Below are positions 6,625-14,989 of a stretch of DNA of 64,000 nt, piece after piece. Positions within the stretch are counted from its first letter, which is position 1. Every line of letters starts with the position of its first letter. This DNA comes from Metabacillus rhizolycopersici (GTDB lineage Bacteria > Bacillota > Bacilli > Bacillales > Bacillaceae): contig NZ_JAIQUM010000021.1 in assembly GCF_020075705.1 (NCBI RefSeq), positions 1 to 64,000 on the forward strand. Reading direction: 5' to 3'. The notes below the pieces were generated by a model that saw only the letters and a list, made by a program, of their open reading frames with translations, did no database searches and was not told where the DNA came from. The translations under genes and the position numbers were made by a program.

Positions 6625-7110
6625 TTATGCTTGTGAATCAAATAGTGAACGCCGTACTTTTTCTGTTTGTGCTTTGTTTCCATCCAGACGCTGATAGTTT
6701 GTAAAGCTTTCTTGGGGCATGAGCATATCAAGTGAAAGCGAGACAAATTGGAGTGCCTGCTGTGTTAATTCGCGATTGATCTGGATTGTCGCCTTCAGCT
6801 TGTCCATCGTTTCATTGAAGTCATTTGCGATTCGCTGCAACGTTTCTTTTTCTTCAGCTTCTGCTTTTTCGATACAGGCTGAAAGGGTTAGCTCCTCGCT
6901 ACGATCAAGAAATTTAGAAGTAATTTCAATTCGCTCAGCTTCTATTTGCTTAATCGCTTGAACAAACATCTGCTCTTTCTTTAGCAACTCTTTTAATTCT
7001 TCGACCTTCTCGCTTTTTAAGCTTTCCGTTTTTTGAAGGGTTACTTTGTAAAGGTTTTGATGAAGTTGTAAAAGCTTTTGCAATGTTTCAATTAAGTTTC
7101 CGACTGCCAT
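6625..7110 (-). CDS. flgN: flagellar export chaperone FlgN
   Basis: Cytoplasmic chaperone for the hook-associated proteins FlgK and FlgL (YvyG in B. subtilis). The 161-residue protein is almost wholly helical and charged (LKSEKVEELKELLKKEQMFV, residues 29-48), as expected for the FlgN four-helix fold. GGAGG stands before the ATG. It is placed between flgM and flgK, the conserved order. Sequence conservation of the family is low, so the call leans on size, predicted helicity and position. Confidence 0.93.
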   Translation of the reverse strand: MAVGNLIETLQKLLQLHQNLYKVTLQKTESLKSEKVEELKELLKKEQMFVQAIKQIEAERIEITSKFLDRSEELTLSACIEKAEAEEKETLQRIANDFNETMDKLKATIQINRELTQQALQFVSLSLDMLMPQESFTNYQRLDGNKAQTEKVRRSLFDSQA

Positions 7111-7131
7111 TTATAACCCTCCATTCCAGCT

Positions 7132-7395
7132 TTATTTTTTGTAGAAATCGAGCAATCCTTTGGCAATTGCTTTCGGATCAATTGTGTAGGTTCCGTTCTC
7201 TACTTGGTTTTTTAGTGCTTGGACCTTTTTCTGTCTTGCTTTTGTTATCTCGTTCGATTGTTGAAGATCTATTGCTTTTGCGGAAATCTCTACTTTGTCT
7301 TCTTTTGTTTGCGGTTTTTGTGCTGCTTGAGCACTTTTTTCTAAGCTGCGTTTATATGGATTTACCCCCATTGAACCTAGATTGTTTATTTTCAC
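7132..7395 (-). CDS. flgM: anti-sigma factor FlgM
   Basis: Inhibitor of the flagellar sigma factor SigD, held in the cell until the hook is complete. The 87 residues carry the family pattern MKINNLGSMGVNPYKRS at the N-terminus and the SigD-binding C-terminal half (VQALKNQVENGTYTIDPKAIAKGLLDFYKK). The start is GTG with GTGAGGG upstream. It has its own SigD promoter at 7468-7442, giving the usual negative feedback. B. subtilis FlgM has 88 residues. flgN follows after 21 bases. Confidence 0.96.
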   Translation of the reverse strand: MKINNLGSMGVNPYKRSLEKSAQAAQKPQTKEDKVEISAKAIDLQQSNEITKARQKKVQALKNQVENGTYTIDPKAIAKGLLDFYKK

Positions 7396-7441
7396 GCGTA
7401 TCCCTCACTTTCAATCGTTAACGTGCAAGTTTATACGATAT

Positions 7442-7468
7442 ATATCGGTGTGTTTTGAGCTTTTTTTA
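7442..7468 (-). promoter_or_regulatory. SigD promoter of flgM
   Basis: TAAA at 7468-7465, 15 bases, ACCGATAT at 7449-7442 on the minus strand. It matches SigD promoters at 11 of 12 consensus positions and lies about 47 bases before the flgM GTG, just after the yvyF stop. Confidence 0.85.
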
Positions 7469-7491
7469 GTCATTTACTCTAATTTGGTACT

Positions 7492-7896
7492 TTATGAGTA
7501 ATAAGTTGATTGCTGAGGTTTTTCTTTATTCCGTTCACTAATCTTTTCTTCCTGTTCGATTTGATTCAGTTGTTTGTGAATATTCTTTTTACAGCTTTCA
7601 CATAACCGATCCTCTCTAATCGGATTTCCACACTTTTCACACGGGTATCCAAGGTTCGGGAAGTTTGCAAGCTGAATCCGTCCATTGCGAATAAATTTTA
7701 AAATTAAGCCTTCTGACACGCCTGTCCCTTCGACTACTTCGTGTAAATGCGCTTGCCGATTTTCACGTTTGCGTAAAAATTGATAAACGGTTTCGTATGC
7801 CTTTTCTTCTTCCTTAAAGCATGCGTCACAAATCGAGCGGAATTGTGTTTGTACAAATAAATTATTACATTTTGGGCAGTTTGCCAATTCTCCCAT
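7492..7896 (-). CDS. yvyF: YvyF-like zinc-ribbon protein
   Basis: Small protein of the comF-flg junction, sometimes annotated as a flagellar operon protein. From the second ATG (spacing seven from AGGAG) it has 134 residues. Two cysteine clusters are visible: CPKCNNLF...CDACFKEEE at the N-terminus and CEKCGNPIREDRLCESCKKN at about residues 88-107. Each looks like a zinc ribbon. A helix-turn-helix-like middle (HLHEVVEGTGVSEGLILKFI) resembles the MerR/YvyF winged pattern. It follows comFC and precedes flgM, as in B. subtilis. The molecular role is not settled. Confidence 0.9.
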   Translation of the reverse strand: MGELANCPKCNNLFVQTQFRSICDACFKEEEKAYETVYQFLRKRENRQAHLHEVVEGTGVSEGLILKFIRNGRIQLANFPNLGYPCEKCGNPIREDRLCESCKKNIHKQLNQIEQEEKISERNKEKPQQSTYYS

Positions 7897-7953
7897 ATTC
7901 ATTCTCCTATCCGTTATTATCTACTGATTATATCGGCAGGTGGAGAAAAATAT

Positions 7954-8652
7954 TTAACTTCTAATTAATGTTAGCGAAGAAACACTCGTTGCCCCATTTT
8001 GAAGAAGTAGCTTTGCCGCGTGACGGAGCGTGCTTCCTGTTGTATAGATATCGTCTACTATTACTATTCGTTTGTTTGCTATTTTACTTGGGCTGGTGAG
8101 CGAAAACACATTGGCAGCTGCTAGTCGTTCTGTGCGTGATTTTTTTGATTGTTTTTCATGATGGGTTCGCTTTAGAACGTCTAGTTGGGGTAATGGGAGA
8201 AAATCAGTGAGTAGCTTTGCTTGATTAAAGCCGCGTTCATATAATCGTTCGGCGCTTAATGGAATTGGGATGGCTGCATCGAAGGACAGTGAAGCTAGTT
8301 GATTTTTAAAGCTTTCAACAAATGCTTGTTGAAAAACATTGACTAACGCTGCATCACCGCGAAATTTGAATGTTGAGAGAATTTCTTTCATTGCGTCATT
8401 GTATTCAAAGACAGAAATATTTTTAGTAAGGATGTTTTGCCATGCAGGATCATCCTCCCACCTCCCACAATCACTACAAAGCGTTTCGACATCTTGAGGT
8501 CGACAACAGATCGGACAGGCTGGACCAGTAACCTTTTTTAAGTTTTTAAAACAATCATCGCATGTAACATTTTCAGATCCTAAAAGCAAACTGGTCCATG
8601 AAGCCTTCCTGGAAATTTCCTCATTACAAATAAGACATATGATTAGAATCAA
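7954..8652 (-). CDS. comFC: competence protein ComFC (phosphoribosyltransferase-like)
   Basis: Late competence protein needed for efficient DNA uptake, related to ComF/GntX proteins. It has an N-terminal zinc finger (CLICNEE...CDDCFKNL...CPICCRPQ...CSDCG) and a C-terminal PRTase fold with the PRPP loop IVIVDDIYTTGSTLRHAAKLL near the end. The start is uncertain. The comFB end contains the ribosome site AAAAGGAGG, but the in-frame TTG touches it, and the better spaced codons are ATT and ATC, where B. subtilis has ATG. I report the TTG at 8652 as the outer limit (232 residues). It overlaps comFB, so translation is coupled. Confidence 0.93.
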   Translation of the reverse strand: MILIICLICNEEISRKASWTSLLLGSENVTCDDCFKNLKKVTGPACPICCRPQDVETLCSDCGRWEDDPAWQNILTKNISVFEYNDAMKEILSTFKFRGDAALVNVFQQAFVESFKNQLASLSFDAAIPIPLSAERLYERGFNQAKLLTDFLPLPQLDVLKRTHHEKQSKKSRTERLAAANVFSLTSPSKIANKRIVIVDDIYTTGSTLRHAAKLLLQNGATSVSSLTLIRS

Positions 8653-8929
8653 CCTCCTTTTTATCACTTTGACATTGAGGTTTGTCTGAAACAATTTTTG
8701 CGCATTCTGCTAATTTAACTAAAAGTGATGTTAGTTCTTGTTTGTCAATGAATTCTGCTTTTACGTACGTGATTTTTTCTACTTTCGCTATATAGCGAGG
8801 TTTTGTTTTATTTAATGTAAGCGCTAGAATGTCATCTAAACAATCATTACATGTACAGTTTAGCTGCAAGTGATTTTTATATTCATCCAGTAAATCTTTC
8901 ATAATTCGTTCCATAGCATTAATGACCAT
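8624..8929 (-). CDS. comFB: competence protein ComFB
   Basis: Late competence operon protein of unclear function. From the ATG at 8929 (GGGAG nine bases upstream) it has 101 residues. It shows the family pattern: MERIMKDLLDEYKNHLQLNCTC, then CNDCLDDILALTLNKTKPRY and a helical C-terminal half. The cysteine trio CTCNDC resembles the B. subtilis protein, which has CTCQVC. Its last codons include the ribosome site of comFC and overlap that gene. It lies between comFA and comFC, the B. subtilis order. Confidence 0.93.
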   Translation of the reverse strand: MVINAMERIMKDLLDEYKNHLQLNCTCNDCLDDILALTLNKTKPRYIAKVEKITYVKAEFIDKQELTSLLVKLAECAKIVSDKPQCQSDKKEVDSNHMSYL

Positions 8930-9000
8930 GTAATCAGACTCCCAACTAAGCAAATGTTACTACATTATGCCATAAAAAGGATTATACTGAAAGAAATTTG

Positions 9001-10491
9001 CTACTTCCCGATTAAATATTCACTATTCTTCGCTTCTTCATTCATTTGCTCAATATGTCGTTTCGCATCAAGCATCGCTTGCGTTTTACCGTAATGAAAA
9101 AAAGTAATCTCACCAGTTGGAAATGCGGCGTTCCTTCCGACGCGACCTGATATTTGCACGAGGGCACTTTCAGTGAAAATATCATCCTCACTGCCAAGTA
9201 CAGCTACATCACTATTCGGAATTGTTACGCCACGTTCGAGGATTGTCGACGTGACAATGAGTGGGATTTCACCGTTACGAAAGCGGCTTACCTTTTCCTT
9301 ACGCCGGGCGTCCTCTGCATGTACACCTTCGATTCGTTCGTCAAACTGCTGACATAATTCAACGACTTGATCAATGAGCGCGACCGATGGAACAAATAAA
9401 AACGCCTGCTTCTTACTTTGTAACTGTGTAGTGAGCCATTTTAAAATAATGGGTGGAAGTGTGTGCTGTTTCAGCTTCCCCTTCCAATTTCCACACCAAG
9501 CAAATTGCGGGACAGGTAAAGGGTGTCCATGATACCTTGCAGGAATTTTAATAGCTGACCGCTTCTTTAGCTCCACATCTTTTTTCCATTGCTTAGAAGG
9601 AGTTGCTGTTAAGTAGATGAGCGAACTTTTTTGCTTTCTCGATTTTTTCACCGCATATTGCAATGATTTGTCAGCAGAGTAAGGAAAAGCATCGACTTCG
9701 TCAACGATGACGGTATCAAATGCTTCTTTAAAGCGTAGAAGCTGGTGTGTTGTTGCTACATACAATGAGGCAGGTTGATGAATTTCTTCGCTACCACCGT
9801 AGAGGGCTGAAATTGTAGTTTTTGGAAATACCTTTCTCAGTCGCGGTGCTAATTCTAAAACAACGTCTGTACGAGGGGTGGCGATGCACATTCTTTTTCC
9901 ATCCATGAGGCCGTATTCAAGTCCTTTAAATAAGACTTCAGTTTTTCCAGCGCCACATACCGCCCAGATTAACAGTTCTTGGTTCGCTTTCATGGCATTG
10001 ATAACTTCCTCTGATGCATGAGCCTGTCCTTTCGACAACACGCCGTTCCAATCCAATGAGGCAGTTGAATTCGTGTCAGGTACAGGTCCATTCCAACTAT
10101 ACAGCGGTGTGCATTCACTAATCCGCCCCATCATGATGCAGTTCCGACAATAGTGGCATTGCTGTTCTCCACAACGAGCACAGCAAAAATAGGCAAAAAG
10201 CGATGAATTGGTATTCCCACAACGATTGCATGTAAGGCGGTCATTTTCACGCCAAACACCATGATTCAATTTGATAAAGCCATTCTGATAATGAGCGTGC
10301 AGCGTTTCATTTGAGAATGGGCCCTCAGACGATAACAGTTCTCTACCTGAGAGGTAACGCTGTAGCTGTGTGGAGTACATGAATGTGTCATTGAAGGGGT
10401 TTTGAGGAATCGGACGATGGTTTGAAATAGGCAACCCTTCTGCGTGAGACAAAACTTGCGTAAGGGTATTATGTTGCAGTGAAAATCTCAT
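9001..10491 (-). CDS. comFA: competence DNA helicase ComFA
   Basis: Membrane-associated DEAD-type ATPase that drives single-stranded DNA import during transformation. The 496-residue protein has an N-terminal four-cysteine zinc finger (CNRCGNTN...CCARCGEQQCHYC, about residues 88-115). It has a Walker A AVCGAGKTE near residue 180, DEVD box near 265 and TATP (motif III) near 295. The C-terminal helicase motif is SGRVGRNAAFPTGEI. Only a few bases separate it from the small SANT-like gene upstream. It is slightly longer than B. subtilis ComFA (463). In Bacillus the operon is activated by ComK, but I did not find a convincing ComK box. Confidence 0.97.
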   Translation of the reverse strand: MRFSLQHNTLTQVLSHAEGLPISNHRPIPQNPFNDTFMYSTQLQRYLSGRELLSSEGPFSNETLHAHYQNGFIKLNHGVWRENDRLTCNRCGNTNSSLFAYFCCARCGEQQCHYCRNCIMMGRISECTPLYSWNGPVPDTNSTASLDWNGVLSKGQAHASEEVINAMKANQELLIWAVCGAGKTEVLFKGLEYGLMDGKRMCIATPRTDVVLELAPRLRKVFPKTTISALYGGSEEIHQPASLYVATTHQLLRFKEAFDTVIVDEVDAFPYSADKSLQYAVKKSRKQKSSLIYLTATPSKQWKKDVELKKRSAIKIPARYHGHPLPVPQFAWCGNWKGKLKQHTLPPIILKWLTTQLQSKKQAFLFVPSVALIDQVVELCQQFDERIEGVHAEDARRKEKVSRFRNGEIPLIVTSTILERGVTIPNSDVAVLGSEDDIFTESALVQISGRVGRNAAFPTGEITFFHYGKTQAMLDAKRHIEQMNEEAKNSEYLIGK

Positions 10492-10494
10492 TCG

Positions 10495-10701
10495 TCACCA
10501 CAGATCTCCTTTTTGGATTTTTCGATAACGCTTTTCTACACTAATGGCTGTCCGTGATAGCTCTGTTGCGATTTGTTTAAATTTCAACCCACTATGACGT
10601 AATTCCAAAAGCTTTCGATCTTCGAGAGTTGTCCAATGTCGATATGTTCTTTTCTTAACTTCCTTGTTAGATTGTGTAGTGTGATTGGAAGTATTGTTCA
10701 A
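10495..10701 (-). CDS. small SANT/Myb-like helix-turn-helix protein
   Basis: I do not recognise a named gene. The 68-residue protein has the pattern HWTTLEDRKLLELRHSGLKF then IATELSRTAISVEKRYRKIQ, which is a single SANT/Myb-like DNA-binding domain (tryptophan, acidic ED, helix-turn-helix spacing) similar to RsfA-type or phage DNA-binding domains. The start is TTG with AGGAGG 12 bases upstream, a long spacing. It ends three bases before comFA and has a good SigA promoter at 10767-10739, so it heads the comF operon. It could regulate the operon. Confidence 0.75.
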   Translation of the reverse strand: MNNTSNHTTQSNKEVKKRTYRHWTTLEDRKLLELRHSGLKFKQIATELSRTAISVEKRYRKIQKGDLW

Positions 10702-10738
10702 TCTTTATTAATCCTCCTAAACGTCATTGTTCAAGAGT

Positions 10739-10767
10739 ATTATGCGGGATGAAAAATAACCTGTCCA
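10739..10767 (-). promoter_or_regulatory. SigA promoter of the comF operon
   Basis: On the minus strand: TGGACA at 10767-10762, 17 bases, CATAAT at 10744-10739. It is one mismatch from consensus in each hexamer. The start of transcription would lie about 30 bases before the SANT-like gene. Confidence 0.65.
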
Positions 10768-10790
10768 TGATTTATCTTGAATTTGAGAGA

Positions 10791-10814
10791 AAAGTACTAG
10801 ACCAATTGTACTTT
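10791..10814. promoter_or_regulatory. inverted repeat upstream of the comF promoter
   Basis: Perfect 7-base arms AAAGTAC and GTACTTT with a 10-base spacer, ending 24 bases upstream of the -35 box. The position suits an activator site. The binder is unknown, and the sequence is not a clear ComK box (paired AAAA-N5-TTTT). Confidence 0.45.
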
Positions 10815-10879
10815 CTCCTCCTATCTTTTCAGATGAACAGGCAGTACGTCCCTTGCTTTAACGGAAAGAGAAACAAACC

Positions 10880-11722
10880 CTATTTCATATACCACCCTAA
10901 ACCAATCGCACCCTCTCCAAGATGAGTGCCAATTACTGCACCAAAATAGCTGATCAAGCATTCAACGTGTGGATATTTATCCTCAATCTCTCGCTTCATT
11001 TTTTCCGCCTCATCAGATCGGTTTGCATGGATCACAACTGCGCGCATCGGTTTATTCTTTTCGGCATCTTCTTTAAAAAGCTCATTTACGCGATTTATCG
11101 CTTTTTTTCGTGTGCGAATTTTTTCAAATGGAACGATCATTTTATCATCAACGTGAAGAATCGGTTTGACTTGTAGTAAACTCCCGATGAATGCCTGTGC
11201 TCCGCTCAGTCGCCCTCCCCGCTGAAGATTTGTTAAATCATCAACCATAAAGTAGGCCCGCATGGATTGCTTCATTTTTTCTAATCGAGCTAGTATCTCT
11301 TCAGGCCTTTTTCCTGCATTCGCCATCTGGGATGCTTCAAGCGCATAGAAGCCTTGAACCATGCAGCTTATTTCTGAATCAAATGGAAAAACCTTTATAT
11401 GATCAACCATCGTCGCCGCTGTCACCGCACCGCTGTATGTACCACTAATGCCACTTGAAAGATGAATTGAGAGGACGGCATCATATTCCTCTGCCAGCTT
11501 CTCAAATAACTCGACAAACATCCCAGTTGGTGGCTGTGACGTTGTTGGAAGATCCTTCCTCTCATTCATCTTTGTATAAAATTGTTCTGCTGTCATGTCG
11601 ACTTCTTCCTGATAGCTTTCTGTCCCAAAATTTACACTCAATGGAATCATATGAATACTGTGCCTATCACGTAATTCCTTAGGGATATATGCGGTACTAT
11701 CCGTTAAAATCGCCGTTTTCAT
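10880..11722 (-). CDS. degV: DegV family fatty-acid-binding protein
   Basis: Fatty-acid-binding (FakB-like) protein of the DegV family. FakB proteins present fatty acids to the kinase FakA. The 280 residues open with KTAILTDSTAYIPKE, the conserved TDS motif at about residues 7-9. Also present are TSQPPTGMFVELFEKL near residue 60, and HLSSGISGTYSGA near 90 with the SGT motif. The GRLSGAQAFIGSLLQVKPIL segment sits near 165. Gene order degU-degV-comFA matches B. subtilis. GGAATT stands before the ATG. The name DegV reflects position only, as a role in degradative enzyme control has not been shown to my knowledge. Confidence 0.95.
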   Translation of the reverse strand: MKTAILTDSTAYIPKELRDRHSIHMIPLSVNFGTESYQEEVDMTAEQFYTKMNERKDLPTTSQPPTGMFVELFEKLAEEYDAVLSIHLSSGISGTYSGAVTAATMVDHIKVFPFDSEISCMVQGFYALEASQMANAGKRPEEILARLEKMKQSMRAYFMVDDLTNLQRGGRLSGAQAFIGSLLQVKPILHVDDKMIVPFEKIRTRKKAINRVNELFKEDAEKNKPMRAVVIHANRSDEAEKMKREIEDKYPHVECLISYFGAVIGTHLGEGAIGLGWYMK

Positions 11723-12085
11723 GTTTAAAATTCCTTTCTTGTAAAAAGATCAACTTTTTTACTATATATTTTAAAGGAAATTGGATGGGATTTCACGAAC
11801 AAAAGCGCAAGTAAACTACATTCATTTTGGCTGTTTTCGCAAACTTTGTTGCTATTGTCATATAGAGTGCCATCAACAGTCACCGCTTCGGTTTCTTTTT
11901 TCAAGAATCGGGCACGTAAACACTATAAAGGTGACCGCTTTGGCTCCTTTTTTCAAGAATCGGACACGTAACTCCTGGAAAGGTGACCGCTTTGGCTCTT
12001 TTTCCTTGATTCGGGCTTCTAACCCATCAAAAAACAACACTCATTTAGAAACAGCCTTCATTTTTAGAGGCCCCTGCCCTATGAC
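11723..12085. other. spacer between degU and degV
   Basis: No gene is visible in this stretch. It contains a set of three 52-base direct repeats (11880-12030). The part next to degV (11723-11870) should hold the degV promoter, but I see no convincing hexamer pair. Confidence 0.5.
11880..12035. repeat. three tandem 52-base repeats
   Basis: Units begin at 11880, 11932 and 11984 with (T)GACCGCTTTGGCT or TCACCGCTTCGGT. They share TTTTTTCAAGAATCGG and GGCACGTAA, and the third is partly decayed. The period is exactly 52. There is no coding potential with a ribosome site on either strand. Confidence 0.75.
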
Positions 12086-12124
12086 AAAAAACGGGTTAGA
12101 CCCCTGAGAGCCTAACCCGTTTTC
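12086..12124 (-). terminator. terminator after degU
   Basis: AACGGGTTAGG ... TCTAACCCGTT with a T run on the minus strand, directly at the degU 3' end. Confidence 0.88.
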
Positions 12125-12126
12125 AC

Positions 12127-12813
12127 TTATTTCACTTCTACCCAGCCATTTTTAATCGCGACAACTACCGCTTGCGTACGGTCGTTGACACTCATTTTTT
12201 GCAAAATATTACTTACATGGTTTTTAACTGTTTTTTCACTAATAAACAGCGCTTCTCCGATTCCACGGTTACTTTTACCATCTGCTAGCATTTGGAGCAC
12301 TTCACACTCACGTCTAGTAAGAATATGTAATGGTCGGCGAATCTCTGGTTGCAATCTCTGGTTTAGAACATCTTGTCCATTTGATGTGGCAAGTCGTCTG
12401 AACTCATTGACTAAATTATGTGTTACCTTCGGATGTAAATAAGAGCCACCTTCTGCGACAACTTTGACTGCTTCAATCAGTGTATCTGCATCCATCTCTT
12501 TTAATAGATAACCTCTTGCACCTGTCTTGAGTGCATGTGTTACATAGTTTTCATCATCATGTATTGATAAAATAATGATCTTTGTTTCCGCATCAGCTTC
12601 AATTAGTTGCTTTGTTGCTTCGACACCATTTACTTTTGGCATATTAATATCCATGATTACAACATCAGGCTTATGAGCATCAACGATTGCTAATGCGTCT
12701 TCACCGTCATCACCTTCTGCTACAACCTCAAAGCTTGGTTCGAAATCCAAAATGCGTTTTACACCTTCACGAAATAACTGATGATCATCAATAATAACTA
12801 TCTTCGTCTTCAT
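12127..12813 (-). CDS. degU: response regulator DegU
   Basis: DNA-binding regulator of degradative enzymes, competence and motility, phosphorylated by DegS. The 228 residues have an N-terminal receiver domain (DD at 9-10, phospho-acceptor Asp55 in [10 protein letters not shown], Lys in the [14 protein letters not shown] loop). The C-terminal LuxR-type helix-turn-helix is [20 protein letters not shown], then [15 protein letters not shown]. It is almost the length of B. subtilis DegU (229). It follows degS after an 89-base gap and ends in a strong terminator. Confidence 0.98.
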   Translation of the reverse strand: MKTKIVIIDDHQLFREGVKRILDFEPSFEVVAEGDDGEDALAIVDAHKPDVVIMDINMPKVNGVEATKQLIEADAETKIIILSIHDDENYVTHALKTGARGYLLKEMDADTLIEAVKVVAEGGSYLHPKVTHNLVNEFRRLATSNGQDVLNQRLQPEIRRPLHILTRRECEVLQMLADGKSNRGIGEALFISEKTVKNHVSNILQKMSVNDRTQAVVVAIKNGWVEVK

Positions 12814-12902
12814 GCTTACGCCTCCCCACTGTTTATTCTATTCTATTTGCCAACTATACCGTCAATAAGCCTTTTGATCGTATTTTCTGGCCTATGAAAT
12901 CA

Positions 12903-14066
12903 TCAGCCAACTTGATATGGGACTTGAATCATGATAAATGTCCCTAGGCCAATTTTAGAATCAATCGTTATTTTACCTTCAAGAAGTTCAATCCGCTCTT
13001 TCATACCAATGAGACCAAATGATTTCTTGTCTTTATTCCTATTATATTCCTTTAGGTCAAACCCCTCACCATTATCTTTAATGACCATTGTACAAATCGT
13101 TTCCGCCGCTTCAACCTTTACGGTGATTTCACTTGCTTTCGCATGCTTCAACGCATTTGTAATTGCCTCTTGTGCAAGCCTAAAAAGCGCAACCTCGAAC
13201 CGCGATGAAAGACGCTGATCTTCTAGACAACCAATACTTTGAAAGGTAATTTTTGTTTTACCATTATATTCTTCGATTGTATTGATATATTTTTTGAGGG
13301 TTGGAATAAGACCTAAGTCATCTAACGCCATTGGTCTTAAGTCATAGATAATTCGCCTAACTTCATATAACGCATTACGGACATTTTGCCTGAGATTACG
13401 GATTTCCTTAAAACCTTCTTCAGCACCGCGCTCACGATAAATTCGCTCGATAAGTTCAGAACGCATCATCACATTGGCTAGCATTTGTGCTGGACCATCG
13501 TGAATCTCCCTTGAAACTCGCTTCCGTTCTTCCTCTTGAGCTTCAATAATCCGGAGACCAAAATCCTGCTTTTGCTGTGCATCCTCTAACAATACACCAA
13601 CTTGACGAATATCGCGATTTAAATAATTTAATACGACTGTTATCTGACTAACAAGTGACTGCGAACGTTCGATAGTTTCTTGTAGGTTTAGTAAACTACG
13701 TTCTAAATCATCACGGCGATGACGTAGCTGCTTTTCATGCTGCTGAATCATCGTTAACTCAACCTGAAGCTTATGTGCCTTTTCATACGCCTCACGAATG
13801 TCCTCCTCCGTAAACTCTTTAAATTGCTTACTTACCTGTGAAAGTCGATTACGTGCAATTCTTGCCTGCATCCCGAGCTTGTCACCCTCATCGATCACCT
13901 TACTTACTTGAATTTTTATATCCTTTAGCTCTTCCACTAATGATTCATATTGCTTTCGAGACTGTTCACCAATCCGGAAGATTTCATCTTTGCTTCCGTC
14001 CACCGTTTGAATCATTCGTTCTAAAACTTCATCAAGCACCTTGTTATCTATTTTATTGGAGTTCAC
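12903..14066 (-). CDS. degS: sensor histidine kinase DegS
   Basis: Cytoplasmic kinase/phosphatase partner of DegU. I use the GTG at 14066 (GGAGGAAAG upstream). It gives 387 residues and aligns with the B. subtilis start, opening NSNKIDNKVLDEVLERMIQT. A long coiled-coil sensor region (about 40-180) leads to the HisKA_3 dimerisation box with the phospho-histidine in VSREIHDGPAQML (about 190). The ATPase domain carries EAITNALKHA and DNGEGFDL and ends with GLGTFIMIQVPYQ. There is no membrane segment, as expected for DegS. It is divergent from yvyE. Confidence 0.97.
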   Translation of the reverse strand: MNSNKIDNKVLDEVLERMIQTVDGSKDEIFRIGEQSRKQYESLVEELKDIKIQVSKVIDEGDKLGMQARIARNRLSQVSKQFKEFTEEDIREAYEKAHKLQVELTMIQQHEKQLRHRRDDLERSLLNLQETIERSQSLVSQITVVLNYLNRDIRQVGVLLEDAQQKQDFGLRIIEAQEEERKRVSREIHDGPAQMLANVMMRSELIERIYRERGAEEGFKEIRNLRQNVRNALYEVRRIIYDLRPMALDDLGLIPTLKKYINTIEEYNGKTKITFQSIGCLEDQRLSSRFEVALFRLAQEAITNALKHAKASEITVKVEAAETICTMVIKDNGEGFDLKEYNRNKDKKSFGLIGMKERIELLEGKITIDSKIGLGTFIMIQVPYQVG

Positions 14067-14254
14067 GTTCTTTCCTCCGTTTTGTATGTATACTAAGAAA
14101 TGCGCAGATTCACTCTTATCTGCAATAAGGATGTAGCTAAACTCCAGCAAATTTCACTTACAAAATATAGCTAGTTATATCCTTTACATTTCATTATCTT
14201 CTTATTTTCACAAAAAACAACATAACTCTTTTTTATTTGTCACATTATTTACGA

Positions 14255-14283
14255 TTGAAGTAAAAAAAATGTCGTTTTATAAT
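14255..14283 (+). promoter_or_regulatory. SigA promoter of yvyE
   Basis: TTGAAG at 14255-14260, 17 bases, then a perfect TATAAT at 14278-14283. It lies about 50 bases before the yvyE start codon. Confidence 0.8.
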
Positions 14284-14332
14284 ATAAGAACGACTATTCA
14301 AATTTTGCTTGCTTGTCAGGAGGTGTACAAGC

Positions 14333-14971
14333 ATGCTTTCATATTATTATACCGTAAAAGGGTATGGAGAGCATGAACTAATTATTCAGAAATCACGTTT
14401 TATTTGTTATACAGAGCGAGTCACAACAGAAGAGGACGCTCAAGCTTTTATCCAACAAATAAAAAAGAAACATTATAATGCAACCCATAATTGCTCAGCA
14501 TACCTCATTGGCGAACATGACCACGTTCAAAAAGCAAATGATGATGGCGAGCCTAGCGGAACAGCAGGAGTTCCTATGCTAGAAGTGCTAAAAAAGAAAA
14601 ACTTAAAAGACACAGTTGTCGTTGTAACTCGTTATTTCGGCGGGATTAAACTAGGTGCAGGTGGATTAATTCGTGCTTATGGAAAATCCGTTTCCGAAGG
14701 GCTAAACGAAATTGGAATCGTAGAACGAAAATTAATGCGCGTAATGCATACAAAAATTGATTATACATGGTTGGGAAAAGTGGAAAATGAATTACGATCT
14801 TCCAAATTTTTATTAAAGGAAATTCACTATTTAAATGACGTAGAAGTGGAAACCTATGTAGAAGAAGAGAAAAAGGAATCCTTTGTTGAGTGGATAACAG
14901 AGCTGACGAATGGGAAATGTGAAATATTCGAAGGCGATGTCACTTATTTGGAACAGCAAGTTCAAATTTAA
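14333..14971 (+). CDS. yvyE: YvyE/YigZ family (IMPACT-type) protein
   Basis: Member of the UPF0029/IMPACT family, whose eukaryotic relatives bind Gcn1. The bacterial role is poorly defined. The ATG at 14333 is chosen because AGGAGG stands nine bases upstream, giving 212 residues. The N-terminal IMPACT domain shows KSRFICYTERV, NATHNCSAYLIG, DDGEPSGTAGVPMLEVL and TRYFGGIKLGAGGLIRAY (about residues 20-125), followed by the small C-terminal DUF1949 domain. It is one of the few plus-strand genes, with its own promoter, and is followed 18 bases later by an LCP gene. Confidence 0.96.
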   Translation: MLSYYYTVKGYGEHELIIQKSRFICYTERVTTEEDAQAFIQQIKKKHYNATHNCSAYLIGEHDHVQKANDDGEPSGTAGVPMLEVLKKKNLKDTVVVVTRYFGGIKLGAGGLIRAYGKSVSEGLNEIGIVERKLMRVMHTKIDYTWLGKVENELRSSKFLLKEIHYLNDVEVETYVEEEKKESFVEWITELTNGKCEIFEGDVTYLEQQVQI

Positions 14972-14989
14972 TCGTTAGAGGAGAACCAT

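Noticed and set aside
10739..10870. ComK box upstream of the comF operon
   Set aside because: No paired AAAA-N5-TTTT motif with accepted spacing was found. The inverted repeat there has a different form.
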